A stretch of DNA of 64,000 nt from Candidula unifasciata. Taxonomy: Eukaryota > Mollusca > Gastropoda > Stylommatophora > Geomitridae. The stretch lies in NCBI GenBank assembly GCA_905116865.2, contig CAJHNH020002001.1, positions 62,001 to 126,000 on the forward strand. Direction: 5' to 3'. The position numbers were made by a program, and so were the translations under genes. Numbering within the stretch: the stretch's first letter is position 1; each line of letters starts with the position of its first letter. Positions 22,860 through 57,879 of the stretch are shown piece after piece. Below the pieces are notes generated by a model, which saw nothing but the letters and a program-made list of their open reading frames with translations, did no database searches and was not told the DNA's origin.

Positions 22860-25023
22860 AGGACTAGCTCGAGGCGGGCAAGATACCCACAGGACTAGCT
22901 CGAGGCGGGCAAGATACCCACAGGACTAGCTCGAGGCCGGCAAGATACCCACAGGACTATCTCGAGGCTGGCAAGATACCCACAGGACTAGCTCGAGGCT
23001 GGCAAGATACCCACAGGACTAGCTCGAGGCTGGCAAGATACCCACACTAGCTCGACTACAGGACTCGAGGCGGGCAAGATACCCACAGGACTAGCTCGAG
23101 GCGGCAAGATACCCACAGGACTAGCTCGAGGCCGGCAAGATACCCACAGGACTAGCTCGAGGCCGGCAAGATACCCACAGGACTAGCTCGAGGCCGGCAA
23201 GATACCCACAGGACTAGCTCGAGGCCGGCAAGATACCCACAGGACTAGCTCGAGGCCGGCAAGATACCCACAGGACTAGCTAGGCTCGAAGATACCCACA
23301 GGACTAGGAGGCAAGATACCCACAGGACTAGCTCGAGGCCGGCAAGATACCCACAGGACTAGCTCGAGGCCGGCAAGATACCCACAGGACTAGCTCGAGG
23401 CCGGCAAGATACCCCACAGGACTAGCTCGAGGCCGGCAAGATACCCACAGGACTAGCTCGAGGCCGGCAAGATACCCACAGGACTAGCTCGAGGCCGGCA
23501 AGATACCCACAGGACTAGCTCGAGGCCGGCAAGATACCCACAGGACTAGCTCGAGAGCCGGCAAGATACCCACAGGACTAGCTCGAGGCCGGCAAGATAC
23601 CCACAGGACTAGCTCGAGGCCGGCAAGATACCCACAGGACTAGCTCGAGGCCGGCAAGATACCCACAGGACTAGCTCGAGGCCGGCAAGATACCCACAGG
23701 ACTAGCTCGAGGCCGGCAAGATACCCACAGGACTAGCTCGAGGCCGGCAAGATACCCACAGGACTAGCTCGAGGCCGGCAAGATACCCACAGGACTAGCT
23801 CGAGGCCGGCAAGATACCCACAGGACTAGCTCGAGGCCGGCAAGATACCCACAGGACTAGCTCGAGGCCGGCAAGATACCCACAGGACTAGCTCGAGGCC
23901 GGCAAGATACCCACAGGACTAGCTCGAGGCCGGCAAGATACCCACAGGACTAGCTCGAGGCCGGCAAGATACCCACAGGACTAGCTCGAGGCCGGCAAGA
24001 TACCCACAGGACTAGCTCGAGGCTGGCAAGATACCCACAGGACTAGCTCGAGGCCGGCAAGATACCCACAGGACTAGCTCGAGGCTGGCAAGATACCCAC
24101 AGGACTAGCTCGAGGCTGGCAAGATACCCACAGGACTAGCTCGAGGCCGGCAAGATACCCACAGGACTAGCTCGAGGCCGGCAAGATACCCACAGGACTA
24201 GCTCGAGGCCGGCAAGATACCCACAGGACTAGCTCGAGGCTGGCAAGATACCCACAGGACTAGCTCGAGGCTGGCAAGATACCCACAGGACTAGCTCGAG
24301 GCTGGCAAGATCCCCACAGGACTAGCTCGAGGCCGGCAAGATACCCACAGGACTAGCTCGAGGCCGGCAAGATACCCACAGGACTAGCTCGAGGCTGGCA
24401 AGATACCCACAGGACTAGCTCGAGGCCGGCAAGATACCCACAGGACTAGCTCGAGGCCGGCAAGATACCCACAGGACTAGCTCGAGGCCGGCAAGATACC
24501 CACAGGACTAGCTCGAGGCCGGCAAGATACCCACAGGACTAGCTCGAGGCCGGCAAGATACCCACAGGACTAGCTCGAGGCGGGCAAGATACCCACAGGA
24601 CTAGCTCGAGGCCGGCAAGATACCCACAGGACTAGCTCCGGCAAGATACCCACAGGACAAGCTCGAGGCCATACCCACAGGACTAGCTCGAGGCCGGCAA
24701 GATACCCACAGGACTAGCTCGAGGCGGGCAAGATACCCACAGGACTAGCTCGAGGCCGGCAAGATACCCACAGGACTAGCTCGAGGCCGGCAAGATACCC
24801 ACAGGACTAGCTCGAGGCCGGGCAAGATACCCACAGGACTAGCTCGAGGCCGGCAAGATACCCACAGGACTAGCTCGAGGCCGGCAAGATACCCACAGGA
24901 CTAGCTCGAGGCCGGCAAGATACCCACAGGACTAGCTCGAGGCCGGCAAGATACCCACAGGACTAGCTCGAGGCGGGCAAGATACCCACAGGACTAGCTC
25001 GAGGCGGGCAAGATACCCACAGG
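22860..25023. repeat. 31-bp satellite, about 70 copies
   Basis: Unit of 31 bp (core GGACTAGCTCGAGGCCGGC then AAGATACCCAC). Subtypes GCCGGC, GCTGGC and GCGGGC; GCGGGC units sit mainly at both ends, GCCGGC in the centre. Damaged units at 23041-23065, 23281-23315 and 24630-24675. CpG-bearing and GC-rich, unlike its flanks. No ORF. Confidence 0.97.
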
Positions 25024-25344
25024 AAACCGATGCAGACGGAGGATACAGTGCATGAAGCACCCAGGTTTAGAGCCCAGACAAAAGACTGCCCAGTAGGTGC
25101 CAGACGGAAGATGAGCCAACCTTATGTAAAACAGCAAGGGAAGTCACCAGATCCAACATCCTACTTATTACCCTGACAGCCCAGGTTGAAAGGGATCGGT
25201 CTATAAAAGGGGGTGGGGGGGGATCATGTTTACTTCCCGCCATTTTTGCTGGGCTAGTATTTAAAGAACACCCAGAATAGCCCATACAAAAACACACGCG
25301 CGCGCGAGCACACACATACACACTCACACACACAAAGAGTCTGA

Positions 25345-25738
25345 AGTTTGAACAACGGATCAACATCATAGCACACGGTTAGTAACCCATAAGTGCTCCG
25401 TTATTTTTCTAACTCAAGTGTGAGTCCGAAGAAGCTCAGCACAGTGCACAGGCTCTCTAGCACTGGCGAGGATCCTGAAATACTTTGGGTGAATTGTTAA
25501 CTCCAAATTTTTGCCCGGGCAGCGCCGTTAGGCTACTCTTTTCGATTTCCAACTACCAAGGGATTTTGTACGTGCGCGAAAATGCACACGGGCGTCCTAT
25601 CTGACTACCCAGAGAACAGGGAGAATTACTAGAAGTCCAAGTCCAAGTGAAAAAATCCCAGCCCTTACCTGGGATTAAACCCGGAACCTCTAGCACTCGA
25701 GGCGGACAGCATGCCTCAAGACCATGCAGCCGCACACA
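25345..25738 (-). mobile_element. tRNA-derived SINE, family 2
   Basis: Minus copy: ACGGATCAACATCATAGCAC, GGCAGCGCCGTTAGGCTACT, CTCTAGCACTCGAGGCGGAC and GATTAAACCCGGAACC (B-box complement). Close to the copies at 4246 and 19073. Confidence 0.85.
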
Positions 25739-25739
25739 C

Positions 25740-26463
25740 AGTGTGAAAGAAAGAACACATAGAACAATCTACAAAAAAATAACAAACAGAATGTTAAAAA
25801 AAAAGAACCTAGGAATAGTTTAGGTACAACACATATAATTAAAAAAGTAGTAATTGTGGCAATAATCAGCATTGAACTTACATACAGTCTGTTACAGTTA
25901 AGATTTTGTATTTGGTTTACTGTGATTGATATGCCATATTGTGTGTGAAGTATTGAGATCCCTCACCTCATTCTATCACTAGTTTGCTTTCCCTTCCTAT
26001 TTCCTGCCTTTCTCACTTTCATCCCTTTGTCCTTACTCTCCTTCCTCCTCTAATTTTCTCTCTCTCCCCCCCCCCCCCCCCCCCCCCCCACACACCACAC
26101 TCTCCTCTTCTTCTGCACCTTCTCCTACCTGGACATAGGTTGTGGAATCATCAGTACAAAAGTTTCTCTGTTACAAGGTGTGAAGATTGGGTGTGTGATT
26201 ACATTTATGTACCAACAGCTGTTGGCTGGGCCACACTTTGTGGGCAGAAACAGTAATAAAGTCCAGGGTGTCCCATAAGTTTCCATACATAGTGAAAAGT
26301 GTTTTAAAAACACATTTTGGTGGATGCCCTTCACTGCTGAAGAACACATGTAAGCACAGCTGGAGTTATGCTTGTAGTAGCCTTGATGAAATGTTTTTGT
26401 CCCTCCTGTGTATAGACACTTGTGGGAACACCCTGTAGCAGCAACTGATTCAGATGTGGACAA
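25740..26463. other. no gene seen
   Basis: AT-rich, with a pyrimidine-rich stretch and a poly-C run at 26067-26089. No supported ORF. Confidence 0.4.
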
Positions 26464-26590
26464 TGAAGCGTTGTGCCTTTAGCGCTGTCTCCCCCCCCCC
26501 CCTCTTGCAGTACTTCTGCTCATACTCAGGTGCCAAAGGTGCCTGAGAACATCCCTTTACAGAAAACAGAGATGCGAAAACAAAGAAAAT
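26464..26590. repeat. dispersed repeat, copy 1 of 2
   Basis: AAGCGTTGTGCCTTTAGCGC and GGTGCCTGAGAACATC with CAGAGATGCGAAAACAAA; the same order occurs at 27718-27842 in intron 1. Confidence 0.6.
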
Positions 26591-26865
26591 ATAGGGGATT
26601 GGGGCCTCAGCGAGTCTGAGTCCCCAGGTTCTGGTACCTTTAATAGAGGGCTATGTCTAAACCTCAAACTAATGCAGGTGAAAGTCAGGTCCCTGGTAGC
26701 AACCAGTAAATAAACTAAGCCACATCAGCATCTTTTAACTTCAGTAGTTATTCAATGTAGATGAAGAAAAATTACCACATTCTTCAAAACTTGAACTCTG
26801 AATCTTTCCGAGTGAGTTCCTGGGTCCCTTTTCCCCCTCCCCGCCCCACAAGTCGCAAAAGTCAC

Positions 26866-27055
26866 TTAATTAGGGGTCTTTCTTTCAAAGTTCCAAAGCA
26901 ACAGTGTGTATACAATAAGCCAGATCTGTAAAATGGATGTACATGCAAGACTCAAGTCCTTGATCAACACCAGAGTCCAGGATGGACAGATAACCAGAAC
27001 TTTCCACCAGAGTTTACAGCTGGTGAATGCTAAACAGGAGGAGAAGAAGAAGTCT
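26866..27055 (-). mobile_element. SINE, family 4
   Basis: Minus copy 100 bp upstream of USP exon a: GCCAGATCTGTAAAATGGAT, GTCCAGGATGGACAGATAAC, TTTCCACCAGAGTTTACAGC. Confidence 0.7.
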
Positions 27056-27158
27056 TGAGCCACCTTTAAAGATTCTAAGGTAAGAGTGTTCTACTCTGTG
27101 ATATCCTGATCAGTATTATCCTGAAATATCATTGCTTTGATTTTTTTCTCATCCCCAG

Positions 27159-49463
<22,305 letters not shown>

Positions 49464-50372
49464 GGTCTCCCTTTCTGTCAACTCGTGGATGCTGCATCTC
49501 TGAGATCTCCTGCTAAGCATCAGAAACATTGATAGAGTATGGTGTGTTACAGGTATGCCGTTACTGAGGTCTCCCTTCTATTGACTCCTGGAGAATACAT
49601 CTCTGGAGGGCCACCAGACTTTTAGGAGACCATCATATCTCTAGGGGACCACCAGGTCTCGATGGGACCACCAGATTTCTCTCTATAGGACCACCAAATC
49701 TCTGGGTGACCACCAGTTCTCTTCGGGACTGTCAGATCTCTAGGGGACCACCAAATTGCTTTCTATGGGACCACCAGATTTATCTCTAGGTGACCACCAA
49801 ATCTCCAGGGGACCACCAAATCTCTAGGGGACCACCAAATCTCTAGGTGACCACCAAATCTCTAGGGGACCACCTAATCTCTAGGGGACCACCAGATTTT
49901 TAGGGGACCACCAAATCTGAGATCTCCTGCCAAGCTTCGAAGACAATGACAGAACATGATTTGTTTAAAATTAACTGTTCTTAAGGTCTTCACAAATAGA
50001 GTTGATTAACAGATAACTTTATTGTGTGATTTGTGCACAGAACAGAATAAATGTTTATCTCCATTGAAAGACTTAATTTTGATCAAAGAAGCCATTGAAG
50101 TTGATGGCACAAAGCTTTCAGAATGAACTCTCAGAACGTGTAATTTAAAATTAACTCTCAGAATTTCTATATTTAAAAAATTAACCTTCAGAATACACTT
50201 GGGTTTGAAAATGCACCCTCGGAATATCATGTTGAGGACTTTAAAAATGAACTCAAAATGTACAGGAATTTGAAAATGAACTCTCAGAACAGGGATTTCA
50301 AAATGAAACAATGTACAAACATTTCAGATTAATAGGGATCCTATTTTATGACTCAATGGTCTGTCTAATAAA
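49464..50372 (+). other. likely 3' UTR of the USP gene
   Basis: Follows the TGA directly. It contains a degenerate 19-bp tandem repeat (49609-49915) and candidate AATAAA signals at 50046-50051 and 50367-50372. No coding potential seen. The true cleavage site cannot be set without transcripts; the UTR could also run further. Confidence 0.45.
49609..49915. repeat. 19-bp degenerate repeat in the 3' UTR
   Basis: About 15 degenerate copies around AGGGGACCACCAAATCTCT. It starts about 145 bp after the stop codon. Confidence 0.85.
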
Positions 50373-50502
50373 GTAAAATAGCTTCCCTAGATTTATGTGG
50401 TAACAAAAAGTTGTGAGAAAGAGAACTGTAATTTTAACCCTTATCTTGCAGTCACCTAGTATATATACAGGTTTGCCATTCTCTACAATGTCAACCTGTA
50501 TA

Positions 50503-51430
50503 CAAGGTCCAACAATTAAGTAATGAGACTAATTCCATACAAATTAAAATAATCAACAGTTGAAGATATAACCTGTATCTGATTCAACGTAAGCCCCTTG
50601 TGCATTGATACAACAAGTGGCATGATCTAACAAACACTGGAACGACCTCTGTTGTTCTTCTGTTGTTATGGCCCTCAGAGTCAATGTTACGGCTCTTTGG
50701 ATGTCATCAGTATCGTTAAAGAAGCGTCCTTTCAATTGTAACTTTAATTTTGGGAATAGAAAATGATTACAGTGAGTTAAATCTGTGGAATCGAGTGGAA
50801 GGCTGTGAACACACTATTGTTTTTGGGCCAGAAATTCTTGTTTTGATGATGTCTCTTGGGTACTTAACCTGCTGCTGTTATTGGTCATCAGACAACGAAT
50901 GTGGTACACACCGGCAAGCAACTTTTTACTTGCCAAAAACTTAGCACCGCACTAAATTGTAATGAGTGGTCTCTGTACATCATCTGCCATCCTCACAGTA
51001 AAACAATGATCTTCTTGTAGCCATTCTCTGACTTTTGCAATGAGTTCATCATTACGAACAGAAATTCGGCGTCCAGGCCTAGGTGCATTAGTAATCATTT
51101 CCACACCACTTTAGAATCCTGAATACCACCCAAAAATGTGTGCATAAGATCAACAATTAGCCCAATAAACTTGTTGCATCAATTCAACTGTTTCAATGGC
51201 ACTTTTCTGAGTTTTAAAAAGAATTAAATGTTAGCTTTTTTGCTCCGTACTGACTTCGTTACAATGCACCACTGATTAGGTCAAAGAAATTGAGGCTTGT
51301 TTGTTGTATGCTTATGGAGCTGCAATGAAAAGTTGCCAGATCATAGATGAATGTTGCCTCTTTAGATTCCAGACTTTGCTATGTCTTGGCCATAATAAAA
51401 TCAGTCTCATTACTTAATTGTCAGACCTTG
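50503..51430 (-). mobile_element. mariner-like transposon, decayed
   Basis: TA at 50501-50502 and 51431-51432. Inverted ends CAAGGTC...AACAATTAAGTAATGAGACT. Minus strand: N-terminal part ETVELMQQVYW, then APRPGRRISVRNDELIAKVR and FTVRMADDV near 51200-50960; C-terminal part FLFPKLKLQLKGRFFNDTDD and IQRAV...LRAITTEEQQRSF near 50750-50560. The middle, with most of the catalytic Asp region, is missing, and frames are broken. 928 bp compared with about 1.3 kb in intact relatives. Inactive. Confidence 0.88.
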
Positions 51431-51432
51431 TA

Positions 51433-52015
51433 ATTTCCATAAATTAGGAACGTTTGTTGCTCCTGTCTTTGTGAAATCAAATGGCAGCCACATTTTGTTA
51501 ACTTTTTTTTTGGAGACTGACAAACATACAGACATGAATGTACGGGATCTTATTTGAAGGCAGCCAAGTTAATCATTGTGATTTGATCGTTTCTCATGTT
51601 TCATCCATGACTTGAGCACATTTCATGACATTTTCATTAACATTGTGCATACAAACCTTGAAAAATCTGGTAAGTGTGGCAAAAGAAGTATACATTTGTA
51701 CATTACTGTATATATAAAAATGATAGTGTGTGAATAAATTTGTTATTTGATCATACGATCTTGATAGTTACAAGTGAGAAGAGACTGCAGAAAATTATTC
51801 AGTGGTTTCAGAAAGTTGGTTACTTGCATATCTTTTTTTTTTCTCGAAAAGTCCTTAACCAACTGCAACCCTGATTGTTTGTGGTTTGACCTTTTACTTT
51901 GTATGCTTAATAGTTTGTTATTGCTTTAGGAATAGTCAACACTGATTCCATTGTTAAAATTAATGCAAAGCGGTCTGCTGCCAAGCTACCTGCAGCTGAA
52001 TCGAACCTGGTATGT
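51433..52015. other. no gene seen
   Basis: AT-rich flank. No supported ORF. Confidence 0.4.
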
Positions 52016-52019
52016 GGGC

Positions 52020-52230
52020 ATTGTCTTCTTCTTAGCCTTCACTGGCTATAAACTGCAGTAAAAAATGTTGGTTGTTCATCCACTTTTAGGCTATGGTCTT
52101 CGACCAGAGCTTGAGTTTTACAGGTCTGGCTTATTTGTATGCAGACTGTTGGTTTCTTGCCTCTCAGGCAGATACACCCTGACTTCAAAGGAAACTCCCA
52201 ATTAGCTAACCCTTATGACATGCTTGTAAA
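52020..52230 (+). mobile_element. SINE, family 4
   Basis: Plus copy: CTTAGCCTTCACTGGC, GGTTGTTCATCCACTTTTAG, GCTTGAGTTTTACAGGTCTG, CTCTCAGGCAGATACACCC, AATTAGCTAACCCTTATGAC. Confidence 0.75.
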
Positions 52231-52756
52231 GGAGGAAGTGCCTCCCCCTGCTATTGCTTTCTGAATGGCCGGCTGTCAATACCACTGTTGAAACCGAGGT
52301 AAGGTGGTCTGCTGCCAAATTGCCCGCAGCTGGTATTCAACCTGACACCCCGGCATTACAAAGCAACGTGTAAGCCACAGACGCCGATGGGGAGATAGTA
52401 TAGAATTAAAAAGATGATAGCTCTAGCCAGCACCTAGAGCGTACTAGATGAGAACAGCAGGCTACATGACAAGAGGTTGACCAAGAAAGAGATGGGTGGA
52501 GAGAGTAAAAAAAAGAAAGGACACTACAGTAATGTCGTGCAACATTAATACAAGCTACCAACTAGTAAAAGACAGGAAACTACTTCTAACTCCTCTCTGC
52601 AACACTTTAGAGCATAAGCAGGACAGAAGAGAAAAGAAGTAGATTGATAAGGCCATTCTTGGCATGGAATGTTCTTGGGTAGTCCTGGCAGGGAATTTGA
52701 GTTGTGTCAGCTGTAGGAATCAGTTCAGTTTTTTTTTTTCTAGTTTGTTTTTGTTG

Positions 52757-52857
52757 AACTGCTGCTAACAGTTTATGGCAACTGCTGCTAACAGATTATG
52801 GCAACTGCTGCCTACAGTTTATGGCAACTGCTGCCAACAGTTTATGGCAACTGCTCT
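52757..52857. repeat. 23-bp tandem repeat, 4-5 copies
   Basis: Unit around CTGCTAACAGTTTATGGCAA with small changes. Confidence 0.85.
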
Positions 52858-52899
52858 GGTCACAAGGCCCTATAACCTCAAACTCAGGTCTGTTCCAAA

Positions 52900-53122
52900 T
52901 AAAAGCAATAAACGCATGCAGTAAGGGAGACTATGTAAGGCCATGAACCAGACCACCAGGGTGACCCAGGGTTCGCTGGGAAGACAACATCTGACATCTC
53001 TAAATGACAGAGGACTGGGGTGGAACAAAGCCAGAAAGAAAAACTACTCATAGAGAAGTCTGGTGATCTTTCTGGCAAACCTCTACACACCAGGGTAAGA
53101 GGACCAAGTAAGTAAGTAAGTA
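52900..53122 (+). mobile_element. LINE 3' end with (TAAG)n tail
   Basis: CCAGGGTGACCCAGGGTTCG, CTGGGAAGACAACATC, AATGACAGAGGACTGGGGTG, TAGAGAAGTC, then (AAGT)n. Pairs with 43780-44155. Confidence 0.65.
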
Positions 53123-53968
53123 ATGGAAACTGCTGTTCAGATATTATCTTTATTTCCTATCAATTATTTTATTTTTCAGTTCTCTATTTATAAAACTCTC
53201 TACATTCCAGCTCACCGCATGCTTTTTTATTCTCAAATTCTGTTTCATATACCATACCATATAAATGTGAACTTTTATGATTTCCTAAAATTTTGTACAT
53301 TTAATGCATAATATTAAAAAAAAAAAAATCCATAAACTACAGTACTGGTAGTGTTTTAATCTGATCACATTATATGTGTGAACAGTTGATTTGTTTCTAG
53401 ATATGTGCATGTCTTTTTATGAGTGTATAGCTTGAAATATGTTATTGGATTTTGTCTGCTGCTGCTGCAATGGTTTTTAAAATGGGTATTGAGATAGTAA
53501 TATATGACTGGCTTTTGTCTGGTGTAGATGCATTGGTGTTTTTTAAATGGGTATTAGTAAAAGTAAAAGATAAATGACCCTTTTCTACGCCTTCGGGAAA
53601 TGGGTATTAATGTAGTAATATATGTCTACTGTTAGCCAAACATGTTAGCGGTTACAGAACAAACAGAGAGAGACACTCTGGTCCTCCAGGTTGGGTGTTG
53701 AAGAGTGCAACCAACCCCACGACTATCTTTGTAAAACCTTACTTGATCATGAAAAAGCTATCTTAAACCTCAGTTAATTTCTGATGAATTTGGCCAACTG
53801 AAAAGAGAACGCCAGTGACAGAGATGAATGGAGGCAGGTGAGAGTCTGCAGCAGTGGACCTGAAGGGTTGGAAATGCTGAAGAAGAAGAGAAAAAGTTTT
53901 GCTGCCAAGATTTTTAAACGGGTATACACCTGTTGATCACACATCCAGAAAAGAACATTCCCTTTTAA

Positions 53969-54106
53969 CTCTTTGAGTCCCAGGGGGTTTTGCATCACAG
54001 GCCCAGGGGGTAGTAAATAGAGTCATAAAATCGGCGCATCTTGCGTTCATTGGGCTTCTAGGTAGGAACTTGTGAACGTATGATGCGTTCCTTGGGACTC
54101 AAAGAG
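53969..54106. mobile_element. piggyBac-like MITE
   Basis: TTAA at 53965-53968 and 54107-54110. Ends CTCTTTGAGTCCCA and its complement TGGGACTCAAAGAG: 14 bp, perfect. 138 bp, no ORF. TTAA duplication with a C(C/T)CTTTG-type end is typical of piggyBac. Confidence 0.8.
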
Positions 54107-54520
54107 TTAATAACTGCCTATGTGAGACATAATTTTTATGTGTTTATTGTATAGACATCATTTGTATTTTTTTGTAACATAATACTTACTTCCATGGTGC
54201 TTCCTCATTGAAGACATTCCTTTATTTGCTGCTCGAGATGGTGGTCTCACCATTCCTTTGTTGGCCTCTCCTTTGCTGTTTATGTTTCAATGTGTGTGTT
54301 GAAAGTGATTTAAATTTCATATTGTGGTTTACCACTGTAGAGGAGAGAATGCCTTATATTATATAAAGAAAGAGGAGAAGGGACTTTGCTGTCCATTAGT
54401 AGTCTTTTCTGAATATGTGGCAGGCATATGGTTGTTGAGTCGGTGGCAAGGAAATAGTATACACAGTGTATTCTATATTGACATTTGTATAATTTATGGA
54501 AAAGTTCTGATATATGTAAA

Positions 54521-54770
54521 GGTAAAAGGTAAAGGTAAAGTCAGGAGATGTGAACCAGCGTCATTGCACACGGTTATAAACCATAAGTGCTCTGCCACCA
54601 GTGCGGACAGCTGATAAGAAACTGTCCTCCTGTGTCGCCGTCCGCACGCGACTCTGTAGCTACAGCGACGTTCCTCCATTTACCCCAGAGTGTCACTCTG
54701 GTACCCATTTCCTAGAGGCTGGGTGAACCCCCGGAACTGCCTGGTTTCGAACATCGACCGTGGCTAGGTT
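54521..54770 (-). mobile_element. tRNA-derived SINE, family 1
   Basis: Minus copy: tail GGTAAAAGGTAAAGGTAAAG, TTATAAACCATAAGTGCTCT, TAGAGGCTGGGTGAACCCCC, CTGGTTTCGAACATCGACCG. The head end is truncated after the B-box. Confidence 0.82.
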
Positions 54771-54774
54771 ATGA

Positions 54775-57485
54775 TTAATGTCTGCATCTTGATTGTGTGA
54801 ATTATTTAGACTAGATGCTAACAGCTGCTCATTGTGAATTACTTATTTGTGAGTCTGTAAGATACACTAATATCTACAAATGCTTGTGAATTTGTAATCT
54901 ACAAATGGATACAAATTTGTAAGGTACTAACTACACCCAGATGTGAATTTTGAAGATAAAGTACTACCTGCAAATGTACGAGAAAGGTACAGTAGTGTAT
55001 ACAAAACTGGTTGTGAATTTTAAAGAGTATTAACTCCAATTTTGTGTGAATTTTCAAGGTACAGTATAAAGTACAACTGGTTGTGAAATGAAAGGTACAG
55101 TAGACGTCTGATAGTGAATTTGCAACTTTGTGTAAAATGTTAAAATATAGAATATAAGAGGTGATTTTATGTTGACTGGTATTTTCTTCTATATTATCAC
55201 ACATAGATGATTGAGTATTAATGTTTAACTGTTAGATTTTAATTAAAACCTAGAGATCTTGTATATTTGGTTAATATTTGTTGTGGAGGGAAGAGAGAAT
55301 ATGTTTCTAATAAAAAGGATTAGTGTGAATCCAGCAGACTTTATTTTTCAGACAAAACTGATGATACCTCACTTCTCCTACCAGTTTCTTGGTTTTTGGA
55401 TTTGTGACTGTAGATTGTTGATCCTCCAAGTTGTGACAGGTCCAGTAACTCTGGCAGACAGTTTTGAGTGATCTTCTAACTTTGAAGTCCCATTATAACA
55501 AAGTTCTCTCTCTACCAGCCAAGCAGTGGAAAGTCTACTACAGCACACAGGTACAATGGGGACATAATTAGGTATGATACAGACATGCGTGAAGATGCAA
55601 GATTATTGTTTCAGGTAACGGATCTTAACTTTAAATTGGATTAATCTGAGGGAGAAAAATAATAAAAGAAAGAAGAAAAAAAAACGAGTAGCCAAAAATA
55701 AAAAAAATATTTAAAAAAAAAAAAACGGTTTTGTTACATATACAAGCATATCTGCTCAGTAAAAATTATGTGATGGTCTACATGTTCCAATTTTGCTCAT
55801 TTTTTGTATGTAAAAATTATTTTTGTTTAATTGTAATACAAATTTTTCATAATTTGTGCAGCATACCATATTGTTAAATTCATGTATTTCCTAATTTTTA
55901 TGGCATACTGTATTGTTAGATACACACAGTAAAAAGGACATTTAATAAAATTACACATATATACACATGAATTGATCACTTCTCATGAAAATATTTAAAA
56001 TTGTACCTGAAAATATTTTATTTCAGCTTGTGTAACTGTACAGAATCCTTTCTAATTTCATGAATAAAAGCGAAAAGGACCAACAATGTTGATGTAATAT
56101 GTGTGTATGTTAAAACTACTATCAGTGTCTTGTGAGTTGTTCTACTAAACCTTTTTAGCATTTCAAGCCCTTGAGGTTCATTGATGCAGACATCTCCTCC
56201 TTCTGTTATTCTCTGTGATTGGCCTTTTTTTTCTGCCCAATGACCGCCAAGCATTTGTATATCTGCTTGTAAATTTTCTTTTCTGCCGTCATCTTGATCT
56301 GGCTCATTGTCCTTGCAATGCACTCACTCTTTCCTTGGCAGGCAGCCTGTTCAGCCACATTGATGGATAGTTCAACAAAGCAAGCTTGAACATGAACAAA
56401 CGCCAAGAACACTACTAAACTGCTGATAAGAAATGTTTATTTGCTCCAATGAAGTTATCTTCAGTCAATAAGCCAGAGGTTTACACAGGCTATTCAAGAA
56501 TAATCTAATGATTATCATTACCTGGACAAAGTGCTCACTTTCAGCACTCCCCATTGTTGCACTTCAGAACCACCAAAACTGCATTTGGCAAAACACACGT
56601 CTCACAGCAGACAAATGTCTTCCATCTCAGTCTGTCGTGGAGTCATAGCCAGGTTTTTCTCAGGGAACAGGCCAGCAGCTAGTGACCATCAATCTATAAA
56701 ATATTCGACTCAGACATTCCCAGCGCCAGAGGACTAGTCTCTCAGAGGACCGAAAACAAGCCAGAGCTTTTTTTAATTGCTTTGTGTAAATAATCTATTT
56801 TACTCCTCGAGCACCCTGGAGTTTCATCGTCCTTTTGATGGCACAACTTGTCCTAACTGCATGATCTGGTATCACCCACTCGATACATTTTACACAAACT
56901 TTGTAATTAATCATTGATGCCATTCAGTCACGCTCTTGCTCAGAATTTATGTTTTGTGGTTGTTGTCCTCATTTGTAAACTGAGAAAATTTTCCAATGGT
57001 GAGAAAATTACTCTTGTGAGATGACAGTGTATGATGATGGTCTGTCCACTCACACTATCCAGAGCCATGCAGTAGCACCGCAGCCCCAGTATAGAGTACA
57101 GGAGCGTAGGAAAGAGCTTGTAAGGGAATCGGTTCAGACCCTGGCCACAGCCCCAAAAGCTGGTGTGGCACTGAAGGGGCAGGTATATGACGGGGCTGGT
57201 AACACATAGCACCTTTTTCCAAGCTAACTGCCTCATTGCTTGTGTTTATTATATTAAATTATTTTATATTATATATTATCAGTGTATGCTCTGACTATTT
57301 TTGGTTAAGTTGTGTTTAGGGATAGACATTTGTGTCACGGACCTGCCGACGAGCCATTTGCACTGACGGCAGTAAAATAGGTTCTTAACATTCCGTGTAT
57401 AAGACACCTTGATTTTGGGACCACAGAGTTGGAAAGTGGGGTGGGGGGAAGTTTGAGCCATTTGTGGGCAAAATGTAACCTTATG
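54775..57485. other. no gene seen
   Basis: AT-rich. 54890-55110 has diffuse short repeats around TTGTGAATTT and AAGGTACAGTA. A 62-codon + frame at 57021-57209 has no recognised family. 55519-55550 (CAG...ACAG|GTACAA) could be a minor exon but has no support. Confidence 0.35.
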
Positions 57486-57490
57486 GAACA

Positions 57491-57690
57491 TCAGTTCTCG
57501 TTGTGCCTAGTGGCACATGATGTGTCAGAGAGGACTTTCCATGCTTTCCTGTCCTGTGCAATCTTCAGTGCACTCAAAGATGCCGCACTCAGGTCACTTT
57601 CCATCGTCCTTCTCCATGTTGTTTTTGGGTGCCCCTGTTTTCTCTTTATAATTTTTGTTTCCATTTTATACCGCATCTGAACAGGCATTA
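57491..57690 (-). mobile_element. LINE 3' fragment
   Basis: Minus strand: KRKQGHPKTTWRRTMESDLS, then KIAQDRKAWKVL. This is the GRPKxTWRR...AQDRxxWR block that ends many non-LTR polyproteins. Confidence 0.8.
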
Positions 57691-57879
57691 TAAATAAGGC
57701 CCGGTACAGGATATTTTCTAATAAATCATGTGGTAAAATTGTACCTCTATCGTATAAGACACATCTGTATTTAGATCCTACATTTTTGGGAAAATAAGTA
57801 CATCTTATACTTAGGGAAATGTGGTGGATTCATTTTTAATTTATAGCTGTGAATTCCAGACAGTTAATAAACAAGCCAA

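Noticed and set aside
55500..55620. Possible extra downstream exons of the USP gene (CCAG|CCAAG...ACAG|GTACAA; TTTCAG|GTAACG)
   Set aside because: The coding sequence already ends with a TGA at 49463 after conserved motifs; splice-like sites alone are not enough.
56018..56412. Minus-strand frames of 101 and 68 codons
   Set aside because: AT-rich sequence, no family recognised and no splice support.
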